Origin: Saxidomus purpurata
Taxonomy: Eukaryota > Mollusca > Bivalvia > Venerida > Veneridae
DNA: 64,000 nucleotides
Direction of reading: 5' to 3'
Assembly (NCBI GenBank): GCA_022818135.1
Contig: JAFMSR010000019.1
Location: 32,837,863 to 32,901,862 of the forward strand
This document shows, one piece after another, positions 35,385 through 46,779 of this stretch. The translations under genes were made by a program, and so were the position numbers. Positions within the stretch are counted from its first letter, which is position 1. Each line of letters starts with the position of its first letter. Under the pieces are notes generated by a model, which was not told the origin of the DNA, made no database searches, and was given only the letters and a program-made list of their open reading frames with translations.

Positions 35385-36262
35385 AAAGGTGTACATAATT
35401 TGAATGCATGCTAGTTCACATTGGCGTAATATTAACTATGTACATAATTTGTATGCATACGCGAACACACTGACGCACTTTTGATAGTGTACATAATTTA
35501 TATTCATACTTATACAATTACACATTGACCAAAGGTAGGTAATGTACATAATTTGTATGTATACTAGTACACATTGACCAAATATAGGTAGTGTACATAA
35601 TTTGTATGTATACTAGTACACATTGAACAAACATTAATAGTGTACATAATTTGTATGCATACTAGTACACATTGACCAAATATCAATAGTGTACATAATT
35701 TGTATGCATACTAGTACACATTGACCAAATATCAATAGTGTACATAATTTGTATGCATACTAGTACACATTGACCAAATATCAATAGTGTACATAATTTG
35801 TATGCATACTAGTACACATTGACCAAATATCAATAGTGTACATAATTTGTATGCATCCTAGTATACATTGACCAAATATCAATAGTGTACATAATTTGTA
35901 TGCATACTAGCACACATTGACCAAACATTAATAGTGTACATAATGTGTATGCATACTAGTACACATTGACCAAATATAGGTAGTGTACATAATTTGTATG
36001 CATGCTAGTATACATTGACCAAACATTAATAGTGTACATAATTTGTATGCATACTAGCACACATTGACCAAACATTAATATTGTACATAATGTGTATGCA
36101 TACTAGTACACATTGACCAAATATAGGTAGTGTACATTATGTGTATGCATACTAGTACACATTGACCAAATATAGGTAGTGTACATAATTTGTATGCATA
36201 CTAGCACACATTGACCAAACATTAATAGTGTACATAATTTGTATGCATAGTAGTACATATTG
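35385..36262. repeat. 49-50-bp minisatellite, about 17 units
   Basis: The unit is ATTTGTATGCATACTAGTAC + ACATTGACCAAATATC + AATAGTGTACATA. Central units (35,640-35,860) are nearly identical, and variants (TATAGGTAG, ACATTAATAG) alternate later, suggesting several rounds of unequal exchange. It lies just 3' of the copy B lectin gene; copy A has only about four decayed units. Confidence 0.9.
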
Positions 36263-36479
36263 CCCAAATATTGATAGTATAGGAGAGTACATCTAATTCG
36301 TTTTCTTGATAAGATTTGCAGATAGTGTAGCAGTTCCAAAAGTGAACTTCAGACATAACCGGTATTCATATCGAATCAAAACTGCACAATAAGACAATAA
36401 TCTTAAAGCTATATATATATATACAGTGCAGTTCGGAGGGTTTTCAGACATACACACATGACATGATTATGTCACTTCT

Positions 36480-37202
36480 TTATATTTTACACATAAAAGG
36501 CCTCTGTTGTCTGCAATTTGCGTCATACCACAAACTGTTCGTACCAAGTACTAAACACAGATCATTTGCAGCATTGTCCGGCTGTCCTGGGCCCCATTTA
36601 ATTAATTTATCCTGTGTTCCATCATAATGTATCCAAGGAGAATTTACGTCTTTGCGCCGACCATCGACATGAACATATGTTGAAAACCCTTGAAGTACGC
36701 TTTTAACATCCCCATATTTCAGCTCCGTATCGATTTTAATCAAATTTCCTCCGTCCTTATTGCACTGTGATTTCGCATCTTGGGTTTTCATCAGTGTATA
36801 CAGTTTCAAACAGAATCCGTTAGCTGTCTCATTGTAATTAACAGGGCAGAGTGTTTCACAAATACTGAAATCTGTTTCCCTTTTTACTTCGGTTGACTTT
36901 CTGTTGTTCTTCTGGCAATTTCGTGTTCGTTTTCTTATCCCGAAGAACCCAACTCTATCAACTGTACAGGCTGACCACATGGTCCATTCGTCACATGGTT
37001 GAAGATTCGTAATCGCCATTCCAATCAGGGTGAGTAAAGGCTTATTGAGTTGTCTCCCTATTTTTAGTAACATTTGTCCATTCACCTCATCGAAGGAGGT
37101 TATATTACCGTCAGATGCAGATACAAAACCTACTTCCACATTTGCTACAAACAGAAGCAAAGTAAAAGATATAGCATGACTAAAAATCCAAAATATCGCC
37201 AT
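36480..37202 (-). CDS. Secreted TSP1 + C-type lectin protein, copy B
   Basis: This is a single-exon frame of 240 aa, intact, from the ATG at 37,202 (GAAATGG). The organisation matches copy A: signal peptide about 1-30; TSP1-like region (CDEWTMWSAC, RKRTRNC); C-type lectin-like domain to the C terminus (WGPGQPDN, WYD, FMC). Against copy A I count about 37 substitutions and one missing codon (Glu, in TQEEAK) by eye. The sugar triplet is the canonical galactose-type QPD (207-209). The stretch after VLQGFS and the residues before the last cysteine (RQQR against GAQL) differ strongly. Upstream of the chosen ATG the reading stays open, but copy A's extra ATG is TTG here. Confidence 0.85.
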   Translation of the reverse strand: MAIFWIFSHAISFTLLLFVANVEVGFVSASDGNITSFDEVNGQMLLKIGRQLNKPLLTLIGMAITNLQPCDEWTMWSACTVDRVGFFGIRKRTRNCQKNNRKSTEVKRETDFSICETLCPVNYNETANGFCLKLYTLMKTQDAKSQCNKDGGNLIKIDTELKYGDVKSVLQGFSTYVHVDGRRKDVNSPWIHYDGTQDKLIKWGPGQPDNAANDLCLVLGTNSLWYDANCRQQRPFMCKI

Positions 37203-38079
37203 TTCTATAATTTTACGTCTCAATGAGCCCAAATATTTACTGAATATGTCTGCTTGTACAAGCACGTTACCGAAGTGAGTTATTTTTACTGTAAATTGGG
37301 TATTTTTCGCGATGATTTGATGTTTTTCTATTTTCGCGAATTTCCCACTTCGCTACATGTAATTAAAAATCTCACGAAAGATTCATTTCTCAAAATTTTC
37401 CTACAAGAGAATTCTGTTTCCGCGAATTTAAAATTTGCGAATAAGAGTGTCTGCTCACAAATCACGAAATTGCTGCCATGCGAAAATTAATCAAGGTACA
37501 TAACCATGAAGTTCACGTGCACCTGTGCAGACACCAAGGTCATATGTATATGTGGTATGCCAGCGTCTAGAATAGAATGTTGATTTATCATTTACATTTT
37601 AATATGTTGTTTATTTGTCTCTGGAAATTTAGGAAAAGCGAGCGGAAACCTTCGTTCCTGAACCCTTACTAATACGTTATTTACACATTTTCGTTAATTT
37701 TAAGGAGCAAGTAATATTCATTTCAAATGTCCAATTCTGAACTCATTCATTCATTCATTCATTCATTTTTTGAAATCAATAAATCATTCGTACAGTCATT
37801 CACGCATTCATTTATTCTTTCGTCGTTCGTTTATTCATTCTTTCCTTCAGTCAATCATTAATGTATTTCATCAGTCAGTCAGTTTGCCATTCACGTTGCT
37901 GTATATTATATCAGCCCTTCGTTTATACATTTAATTAGTTGTTTATATAAACATTCAGAAGAATGTCATTTAGTCAGTAATTTGTTGTTTGATAAGTTTC
38001 TCAGTTTTTGAATCAGTCACATAATCATTATAATTGACAGACAGTTTGTCAATCATGCAGCTGTCGCCAGACAGTAACT

Positions 38080-38490
38080 CCTTATATGAGCCAGTCTGTT
38101 TACTCCTTATGTAAGCCAGTCAGTCAATTCCGTACGTAAGTCAGTCGGTTTACTCCTTATATAAACAGTCAGTTAACAGTTTATATAAGTTAGTCAGTCG
38201 GTTCCGTACATGAGGAAGTCGGTTAACTCCTTATTTAAGCTAGTCAGTCAATTCCGTACAAAAGTCAGTCGGTCAAATCCTTATATAAGCCTGTAAATTA
38301 ACTCCTGATATAAGCCTGTAAACTAACTCCTGATATAAGCCTGTAAACTAACTCCTTGTATAAGCCAGTCGGCTATTTCCTTATATAAGCCTGATATAGG
38401 CCTATCATTACTTCTTTTTATAAGACAGCCAGTTAACTCCGTTTATAAGCTAGAGAGTCATGTCCTTACATAAGTCAGTCCGATAACCCC
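38080..38490. repeat. Degenerate 22-30-bp tandem repeat
   Basis: Units around ACTCCTTATATAAGCC + AGTCAGT; the partner of 29,400-29,700. The TIR element at 38,494 inserted into one of these units. Confidence 0.65.
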
Positions 38491-38493
38491 TTA

Positions 38494-39425
38494 CAGTAGT
38501 GCTCACGTGTAACTTTGCAAAATGTTCGTGTATCGTGCGTGTATCGTGTATACCGTTTGCATTCATCGTGCGTTTATCGTTCGTGCATTCATCGTGCATC
38601 ATTCAGATCGTGTATCGTGTAACGCATCGTTCGTTCCGTGTGATGAACGTTGCACGATAGGAATTATATACAAGTGGTCCGAGATAGTGCGGACGGCTAA
38701 TTGTGTAGAACGTTTGCACGTTAGCCTAGACCTAAACGCGTATTATTCATATTCTTGTTCAAAAATCGGATTAAATTAAATCAATTATCTAAACTATATG
38801 TCTGTTACATTTTTGTTCTTTTTCTCATGAGATATTTGTGGGGAAAAGAGAAGTTGACTTCGAGTAAAACCGAACGTAGACGTTCTGCATATCGTGCAAG
38901 ATTTACACCATGTGTTATTCTACCGGCAAAAAAGGATATGGGAATTCATTTATTTGTAAATTGCTTCTGTGTATACATTCGGTAAAGTGCTCAATGGAAC
39001 TGTAACAATTATGACAGTGGCTAGGTTATGTCGAATCGGACTTTCCGTCTGAAGATTCTTTACAACATTTTATAATAGATGTAATAAGTATGCGTGCCGC
39101 TATTCAACTACATGTACTAATTATTCGTATGATCTGTTTGGTTTTACTGTAAACTATCGAGAATTAAGGACTTTAAGGTGCTTCGATTCAGCTCCTACAT
39201 TGTAATTAGACATCTATTAATAATATTGTTGTAAAGCAAACGAAAATTTCCGAGTAAATCGAATAATCCTTTTTTTGTTTCGTTCATCCGGAATCGTGTA
39301 TCGTTCGTATCGCTCATCATTCATGATTCATTCATTAGTTATCGTGCGTTCATCGTGCGTTCCGTTTGCGTGTATCGTGCGTGTATCGTTCGTTCCGTGT
39401 GCTAAGTTATACGTAAGCACCACTG
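38494..39425. mobile_element. 0.93-kb TIR element present only in block B
   Basis: The left end CAGTAGTGCTCACGTGTAAC pairs with GTTATACGTAAGCACCACTG at the right (reverse complement CAGTGGTGCTTACGTATAAC). CTTA borders both sides. Subterminal zones at both ends carry TCGTGCGTGTATCGT-type repeats. CAGTGGTG-like termini recall hAT elements, but an 8-bp duplication is not seen. The 76- and 85-codon frames inside are not recognised. Confidence 0.7.
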
Positions 39426-39917
39426 CTTATATAAGCCAGGGAGTCAATTATTTATAGAGTCAGTCAATTAATTCCTTATTTAGGCCAATTGGTTTTACTC
39501 CTTATAATAACACAGTCAGTTTGTCGTCCATGTAGTTGCTCATTTTATCAGTCAGTCAACTTGTCATTAAGAAATGTTCGTTTTTTATCAGTCAGTCTGT
39601 TTGTCATTCAGTCGATTGCATTGTTCATTTTATCAGTCAGTAGGTCAGACGGTCGGACAATCAGTCCGTCCGTCCGTCCGTCAGTCAAGATGAAAGATAT
39701 CAAATTGAACCTTGGCCTGAAAATAGCATATCAATTAGTGTTTCCATGACATCGTTCTATTAATGACGCAAACATTTATATCAGTAGTACACAAATGATA
39801 TATTATTCTTCTCGTGCCAAATTTTATTTGAAACAGATGTAAATATTAACCTAAGTTATAAGAGGATACATACTGGTATGCCTGCTCCTGGTGATAAACT
39901 GACAAAATGGAAACAGG

Positions 39918-40110
39918 TTCAGTTGCAGTAAACTTTGTATATAAGACTCCGGATACAACGACAACAGATTTAGCAAATTTCCAGATAAAAGGAACAAATT
40001 TTTCTAGGCCCGAAGTTTATTCCTTTTTTTTATTTTATATCAAAAGCTATTTGGATATAACAAACTCTGGATATAAGGAAAAACTGGTCCCGAGTAGTTC
40101 AATATAGACG
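39918..40110. repeat. Dispersed repeat, ATATCCG family (4 of 4)
   Basis: Duplicate of the 30,688 copy by segmental duplication: CAGTTGCAGTAAACTTTG, CTCCGGATACAACGAC, TCTGGATATAAGG. Confidence 0.65.
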
Positions 40111-40119
40111 GGACCTGTT

Positions 40120-41390
40120 CCTAAGGTTTAATGAAATTGTTTAGAACTTTATTCAAGTTACGTCTTTGACATACGTCAATACTAATAGAAATAAAAAGAG
40201 GTTTCCCTGCTGATGCAACTCCTTATATGTTTTAAGTCCGCCTCCGTATACTGGCGAGTTCTCTTATGCACATAGTCAATCATCACTATCTTCTGAGCGC
40301 GTAACTATATCTATCAAAGCTTCTATCTTATATCTATTTATAAGCGACTAAAAGACATACTTCTGACAGCGTGTTTGATTGTTTATCCTCCTGTACCGAA
40401 TTTGATGTTCAAGTACTTTGACATACAGTATGTACATAATATATATATAATATACTGCATTTTAGCATTGTGAGAACAAATCGCATCCGTATATATGATA
40501 GGTATTCTTTCCCGTGCATGATGCTGTGAAAGTAGTATACTTTTTTCATATTTCAAATACAGTTACGTGCTAGAAATGTTGAACAAAAAAAACGTTTTGC
40601 TAAATGACCTCAGCCAAGAGCTGGAACCCCCCAGATGTAGCACTCGTGCTATATTGTGACCAACTCTCTGTCCGTCCATCCGTTCGTCCGTTGTTTGGCT
40701 GAAGGTTAATTGTCCTGTTACAGTATGATCAGCTTATTAAGTTTTCATTTCACGTAAGAATGAATTATCTCTCAGCAGCATCCATTCTCATCAACATTGA
40801 TCAAATAGTCTAGGAAAATAATCTGCATGCAAGCTCCAAAATTGGTTTGAATTCCTTAAATTCCACACGCGTTTTGGTTCTCAGATGAAATCATTGAGCC
40901 ATCATGGCCCTCTTGACATGTTCATACATGCTACCCACGCGGCATTACCCATTGGATGCATGTTTAGGCCAGTATGTTATATCTATATAGTAACAATACG
41001 AACATATCAAAGCAGAATTTATAGTGAATCGTGTTTTAGCTTAATCGGATTAAGTAGTTGCATGAAGTTTATGGTTTGATTTCCAAAGAAATATGTTGCG
41101 TCAGTTTCAAACTATGAAAGGCTCCTGGATATTGAAAACTCCTGAGACTAATGAAAACACCATTAGAAAACGACCTTGGACATGATTTTACCAGGTTTGA
41201 AACTCGTTCGCTTACACGCTCCTGTATGATTTATGAAGAAAAATGTCCATGCGCATGTTGATAGACACATGCGGTGAAACCGAAAGTAGCGTATTGTGCA
41301 GTGTCGCGTATCTGCCGAGTGTGTATGAAAACATGCTTTCTATCTGAAGGATATACGGATAGTATATATACACTTGTCGAGTTCTAGACA
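40120..41390. other. Gene-free distal part of block B
   Basis: Collinear with 30,890-32,170. No frame is shared by both copies, so I see no gene here. Confidence 0.5.
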
Positions 41391-41500
41391 CTAGCAGCTT
41401 TGATAGATATAGTTAAGCAATCGCAGGAAATTGATGATTTACCATATGCATAAAAGAAACTCGCCACTATTCTGGGTGATACCCTGCGGGACATAATCCA

Positions 41501-41863
41501 AATCAAAGGACTGAAAGTGCTGGAGGGTCGATTGTCTCTGAACAACACAGACTGTACACATACATCTGTAAATATCGGGACAACCCATGCATGAGTACAG
41601 TTATCAACAAACTGGAGACACAAATGTCCACAGAGTTTGACCTTTAACCATATGTGTAAACTTTACTTTTGATAGGAACCGATGTGCTTACCTTTTGCAC
41701 TCAGTGACTACATGTATGTTCAACTACCCTATAAAGTATCATAGCTGTGAATGGTAACTGAGAAGTGGATTTTTACAAACCTGAACTGAAAATTCAAAGT
41801 TTGCACAACTTTTAATGTCATTCAAAAGTTATGGGATTTGCCCATAGGGTTGATTGTATTGTG
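41501..41863. repeat. Dispersed 0.36-kb repeat, second copy
   Basis: Partner of 9,791-10,177 in the same orientation. It lies between duplication block B and the large inverted repeat. Confidence 0.7.
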
Positions 41864-41985
41864 TAAATAATACAAAATAAATTCCTATCCTAAATTGTAG
41901 GCAAAAACTGAACAATGAGCAAGATCAAAGAAGACACAGAGTAAATTAATAACTGAACAAGAAAAACAGTGATACAAAGTATCAC

Positions 41986-43371
41986 AGTGGGCTATGGAAC
42001 GCCACAGCTGTCTGATGTCATATTTCTTTTTGTCTTGTCCACACCGTGTCTTATTATGTCAAATTGTTGCGTGATTGTGTCAGGAAGACGTGTCATCATG
42101 TCAACGAATCATGTGAACATGTCTATACAGCGTGTGGTTATGTCAAATAGCTGTGTTGATTTGTCAATCTGTGGTGTTGACTTGTCCACTATGCGTCTTA
42201 TGATGTCAAACAAACGTTTCATTACATTAAAAGAGACTGTCATCATGTCCACTAATCATGTGATCTTGTCTTAAAAGCGTGTGATTATGTCAAATAGCCG
42301 TGCTGATTTGTCAATGTGTTGTGTTGACTTGTCCACAATGCTTCTTATTATGTAAAACAAACGTGTCATTATGTTAAAAGGGTGTAATATCATGTTCAGT
42401 AATCATGTTATCTTGTCTATACAGCGTGTGATTATGTCAAATGGCCGTGTTGATTTGTCAATATGTGGTGTTGACTTGTCCACTATGCGCCTTATTATGT
42501 CAGAAAACGTGTCATTATGTTAAAAGATCATGTTATCATGTCCACTTATCATGTTATCTTGTCTGTACAGAGTATGATTATGTCAAATGGCCGTGTTGAT
42601 TTGTTAACACCACAGATTGACAAATCAACACGGCTATTTGACATAATCACACGCTGTATAGACAAGATCACATGGTGAGTGGACATGATAACACGCAATT
42701 TTAACATAATGACACGTTTTTTTGACATAATGAGACGCATAGTGGACAAGTCAACACCACCGATTGACAAATCAACGCAGCCATTTGACATAATCTCACG
42801 CTGTATAGACAAGATCACATGCCCGTTTTACATAATGACACGTTTTTTTTTTTGACATAATAAGACGCATAGAGGACAAGTCAACACCACAGATTAACAA
42901 ATCAACACAGCCCTTTGACATAATCACACATTGTATAGACAGGATCACATGATAAGTGGACATGATAACCCGCCCTTTTAACATTACACATTTGTTTGAC
43001 ATAATAAGACGCATAGTTGACAAGTCAGCACCACATACCCACAAATCAACACGGCCATTTGACATAATCACACATTGTAGAGACAAGATCGCATGAAAAG
43101 TGGACATGATAACACGCTCTTTTAACATAATGACACGTTTGTTTGACATAATAAGACGCATAGTTGACAAGTCAACACCATACATTGACAAATCAACACG
43201 GCTATTTGACATAATCACACAATGAATAGACAAGATCAAATGATTAGTGGACATGATGACACGTCTTCCTGACACAATCACGCAACAATTTGACATAATA
43301 AGACACGGTGTGGACAAGACAAAAAGAAATATGACAACATAAGACAGCTGTGGCGTTCCATAGCGGGCCCA
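41986..43371. repeat. 1.4-kb inverted repeat made of 147-bp higher-order units
   Basis: The left arm 41,986-42,604 and right arm 42,620-43,371 are reverse complements around a 15-nt loop. Both start from GCTATGGAACGCCACAGCTG at the outside. Inside, 147-bp units are built of seven diverged 21-bp subunits of the form (C)GTGTNATTATGTCAAA. The right arm holds about one unit more. Because 21 is divisible by three, long frames stay open (for example 225 codons on the minus strand, 43,473-42,796), with a heptapeptide pattern of the type RVIMSNx. This is better explained by the repeat than by a gene. Confidence 0.85.
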
Positions 43372-43670
43372 CAAACAAAACTGACATGTGAATATTCTAG
43401 AAATTGGTGATGATTGATGTTGAGGCATGGCCCCAAAAGAACCCAAGGAAACCAATTCTGGTTGTACAAGCAAAACCTGACACGACTACTGACTGAACTT
43501 TACTGTTATCGAATAATATGTATACAGTATATCTTAATATTAACATTATCCTTACAAATTTGACATGAATGAAGTTTTCTATGAGTATTTGCTGTAAAAC
43601 ATTTAAATGGTTTAAAGTCTTAAAATTATAAGTAAAACAGAAGAAAAATGTAAAAAAATCCTGTATTAGA

Positions 43671-43752
43671 TGGGATTCGAACTCGCGTCTGCCACAGTTA
43701 GTCAGCGCAGATTCAATTTCCAGCATCTCTACCTACTGCTGTACGTCCGCCG
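43671..43752 (-). mobile_element. tRNA-like SINE head
   Basis: Minus strand: GTAGGTAGAGATGCTGG (A-box-like) and GAGTTCGAATCCC (B-box-like, 43,683-43,671). The spacing suits a tRNA-derived promoter, but the ends do not pair as an acceptor stem. Confidence 0.5.
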
Positions 43753-43850
43753 CCTATTGAGTAAATGGTAAAAAACGAGTTCTTATAAATTTTTATGTCC
43801 AAGTCGTTCGGTCGCGCATTAATAGTATTTACGATTAATTACACATTTAA

Positions 43851-44053
43851 AGAACAATAACGAAATAATATTATTCTATTCTGAAATATTTTAAATTATT
43901 TAGATTTATTACTATATAATTTTGAAAACAGAAATCGCTATAATGCCTAACAACTGTTTATATGGAACTACTTGTTTGTATGTTGTGCGTTCGGCCGTAA
44001 GGCCGATATACTCTGTTAACATTGGCTCGATTTTAACAATCGACCCAAAAACT
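43851..44053. repeat. Dispersed 0.2-kb repeat, TTCGGCCGTAAGG family
   Basis: Same-orientation partner of 11,108-11,310. The following 44,060-44,660 shows no gene or element. Confidence 0.65.
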
Positions 44054-44662
44054 TATACATGTATAAGGTTTGGCATTCTTCCTGTTAAAAGGTAACGCAA
44101 GTCAAAATATAACTGAGCCTGAAATTAAAGAGTTTGTTAACACAAACACACTGTTGAAAGAATTTTTGAAATCGGATAAAAAAGACCTACATATATGAGT
44201 AAGTGTCGTGTAGGTTACAATGTTTCAATATTATATTTGAAGATGCAGTTTTACTTAGCTATGAAAATTTAAATATAGCAATATGACATCACAAATTAAT
44301 AATAACCGCCTCAATGATTCTCCATTTTTTAAATAGCTTCAATTTCAATACTCTGATTTTAGAAATTCTTTCAACAGTGTGTTCTTCCTTACAAATTCTT
44401 CTATTTAAAGTCAAATATTTTTTCTAACTAGCCTTGCCTTTTAATTGAAATTTAATAAAGATCTGCATATATGCTTAGAATGCAAGTTAATGATATAATC
44501 ATGAATATGGCAGTTCCTAATATTAGGACCTAGTTTACATGTGTCCGTATCTGCAGCTTAAGCGAATCATAAGCACTGGATGAGCTTCACAATCAGCGAT
44601 CCAACAAAATGTCCATTAAAGTTCATGCTTACTCGGCACGTTAAACATCAATGACAAACTCA

Positions 44663-44716
44663 CAATTTCAACACTAGTCACAATTTCAACACTAGTCACA
44701 ATTTCAACACTAGTAC
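44663..44716. repeat. 18-bp x 3 tandem repeat
   Basis: CACAATTTCAACACTAGT occurs three times in succession without mismatch. Confidence 0.85.
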
Positions 44717-44912
44717 TGTTACAAAGTGCAGTGTTTCACCGAAGTTGCTTTTCAATAATGATCTAACGCCACATATGTGTCCAAGTGTGTATCGGAACAT
44801 GTGTCTGTGTAGAGTCTAAAAGCAATTATAAAGCCGTCAGTGGGTCTTTTACAGTCAGCCATGACGGGAAGAAACATGATGTAGAAAGGCTTTTGTCTCT
44901 ATCCTGGAAATA

Positions 44913-45449
44913 GAATAAAATCCCATGAGCATAGGAACAGTAAAATGTATGTATGATTATATGGGAGTGGAAAAATGTGAATAAAATCCCATGAGCACAG
45001 GAACAGTAAAATATATGTATGATTATATGGGAATGGATAAATTTGAATAAAATCCCATGAGCATAGGAACAGTAAAATATATGTATGATTATATGGGAGT
45101 GGATAAATGTGAATAAAATCCCATGAGCACAGGAACAGTAAAATATATGTATGATTATATGGGAGTGGATAAATGTGAATAAAATCCCACGAGCACAGGA
45201 ACAGTAAAATATATGTATGATTATATGGGAGTGGATAAATGTGAATAAAATCCCATGAGCACAGGGACAGTAAAATATATGTATGATTATATGGGAGTGG
45301 ATAAATGTGAATAAAATCCCATGAGCACAGGAACAGTAAAATATATGTATGATTATATGGGAGTTGAGTGGAAAAATGTGAATAAAATCCCATGAGCACA
45401 GGAACAGTAAAAGATATGTAATTGTCTTCAGAATTATGATTATATGGGA
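44913..45449. repeat. 66-bp minisatellite, about 8 units
   Basis: Units of GAATAAAATCCCATGAGCAC + AGGAACAGTAAAATATATGT + ATGATTATATGGGAGTGGAT + AAATGT, nearly identical. The unit length is a multiple of three, so two minus-strand frames remain open across it (247 codons, 45,569-44,826, and 166 codons) with 22-residue repeats. These frames have no signal peptide or recognisable domain. Confidence 0.9.
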
Positions 45450-45821
45450 GTGGATGTGCGGCTTTTTTAAGAGCTCTGAAATACGTGACTTGTTTCGTTG
45501 AAATCCAAAGCAGAAAGAAGACACTAAATGCGTGTATATAGATAAAGTCAAACTAGCATTGCTGACCAAACCAGCATGCCCCCAAGAGTTGTTTCCCCTC
45601 TTTGTCTCCGGATGAAGTATTTAGTATTTAAAGACACGCTTCAAATAGTTTAACTTATGTGTACGCAATTAATTCCAATTCTCAATTGTTTTGTTAGTAC
45701 TGGTCTTGAAATTTCCAAACTGGAATTCAAATAAGTCATGACATACCCGTATATCTGACTATAATCAAGATCAAGGGCAAATGGTTTTCAAAAACGGCAA
45801 ACTCTAAGAGCAGTTTTAATC

Positions 45822-46767
45822 AAAGGGGTCTGTAACATTGTCTACCTGTTTGTTAACATTACATGTAATTCTAATATGCCTATGGTATATTTGTATAGTC
45901 AATTCGAGTGCTTTAATATGATTAATGCACTCAGAAAAATAGGCGGAGTTTCGGACATGGAAGTAGCTCCTTCCGGTTTTTCTTATTTACTCCCGCGCAG
46001 AAAATAAAATATAGAAATAGAAATAATATCTGTATAAATACATCAGTCGCATGAAAAAGTTGTGTTTAAGAACACAAATATTATTTTTGATTGCGTCAAG
46101 TAAGCCTTGGAATACCCTCACCTTGTTTTCCTTTAAAAAGATCAAGACATTCAGCATTAAGAGTCATACAATGTTTTGATTCCGGGAGACAAAACAATGA
46201 ATGAAAACGTTTACGTCATCACACTGACGTCATTACTCCACGTTAAAACGTTGTACAGTTTAAATTAACGGTACGCATTTAAATCGATTGTCTGCTTTGT
46301 TCTTAATCTGACGTCTTCTGCATAATGTCACAGACAGGTATTTTTTATGTTTTAATTATTAGATGATTAAACTAAAATAAGTAGGTATAATATAGTTATG
46401 TATGATATCTTGAATGGCTGCCCGAAGAGGGGAGTGTATTCCAACAGCCACTATTTATGCTATTTTACACATTACCGCCGTGCTGAAAAAAAAGTCCGTA
46501 GTAGTAACGATAGTTTTCAAAAATTCGGCTTATAAGAATCGAAATAATCTATGTCTTGGAGTGCTTTATCGAAATTAAAGCATTTCCCGTCGGTAATGTG
46601 CCTGTGTAATAATTCACTCGGGCTTCGCCCTCGTGAATTATTCCGCCAGGCACATCACCTCCCGGGAATGCTTCAATTTCGATAAAGCACTCCAAGCCAT
46701 AGATTATTTCTTAATTATATATATATGTAACGTTAACAAACGGGTAGACAATGTTACAGACCCCTTT
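45822..46767. mobile_element. 0.95-kb TIR element with an internal palindrome
   Basis: The left terminus AAAGGGGTCTGTAACATTGT + CTACCTGTTTGTTAAC is mirrored at 46,767-46,732 with only two mismatches (GTTTGTTAACG). No transposase frame is present. A separate palindrome at 46,541-46,709 sits inside its right part. A clear target duplication was not found. Confidence 0.75.
46541..46709. mobile_element. Foldback palindrome nested in the 0.95-kb element
   Basis: GAAATAATCTATGTCTTGGA and GTGCTTTATCGAAATT are mirrored by AATTTCGATAAAGCAC and TCCAAGCCATAGATTATTTC. The tip is TTCACTCGGGCTTCGCCCTC + GTGAA. It resembles the palindromes at 14,790 and 22,767 in its CTTCG tip. Confidence 0.75.
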
Positions 46768-46779
46768 CAAACTTGACGA

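Larger units (their letters stand above)
34160..41390. repeat. Segmental duplication block B (about 7.2 kb)
   Basis: Direct tandem partner of block A. It contains the second TSP1-lectin gene, a greatly expanded 50-bp array, and a 0.93-kb TIR element (38,494-39,425) missing from block A. Divergence outside the gene is marked, with many indels, so the duplication is not recent. Confidence 0.85.

Noticed and set aside
42796..43473. 225-codon protein-coding gene with heptapeptide repeats
   Set aside because: The frame is a consequence of a 21-bp repeat; the same pattern appears in the opposite arm in other frames with stops, and there is no domain or splice context.
44826..45569. 247-codon gene
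   Set aside because: Open because the 66-bp unit is a multiple of three; two different frames are open over the same array and neither resembles a protein family.
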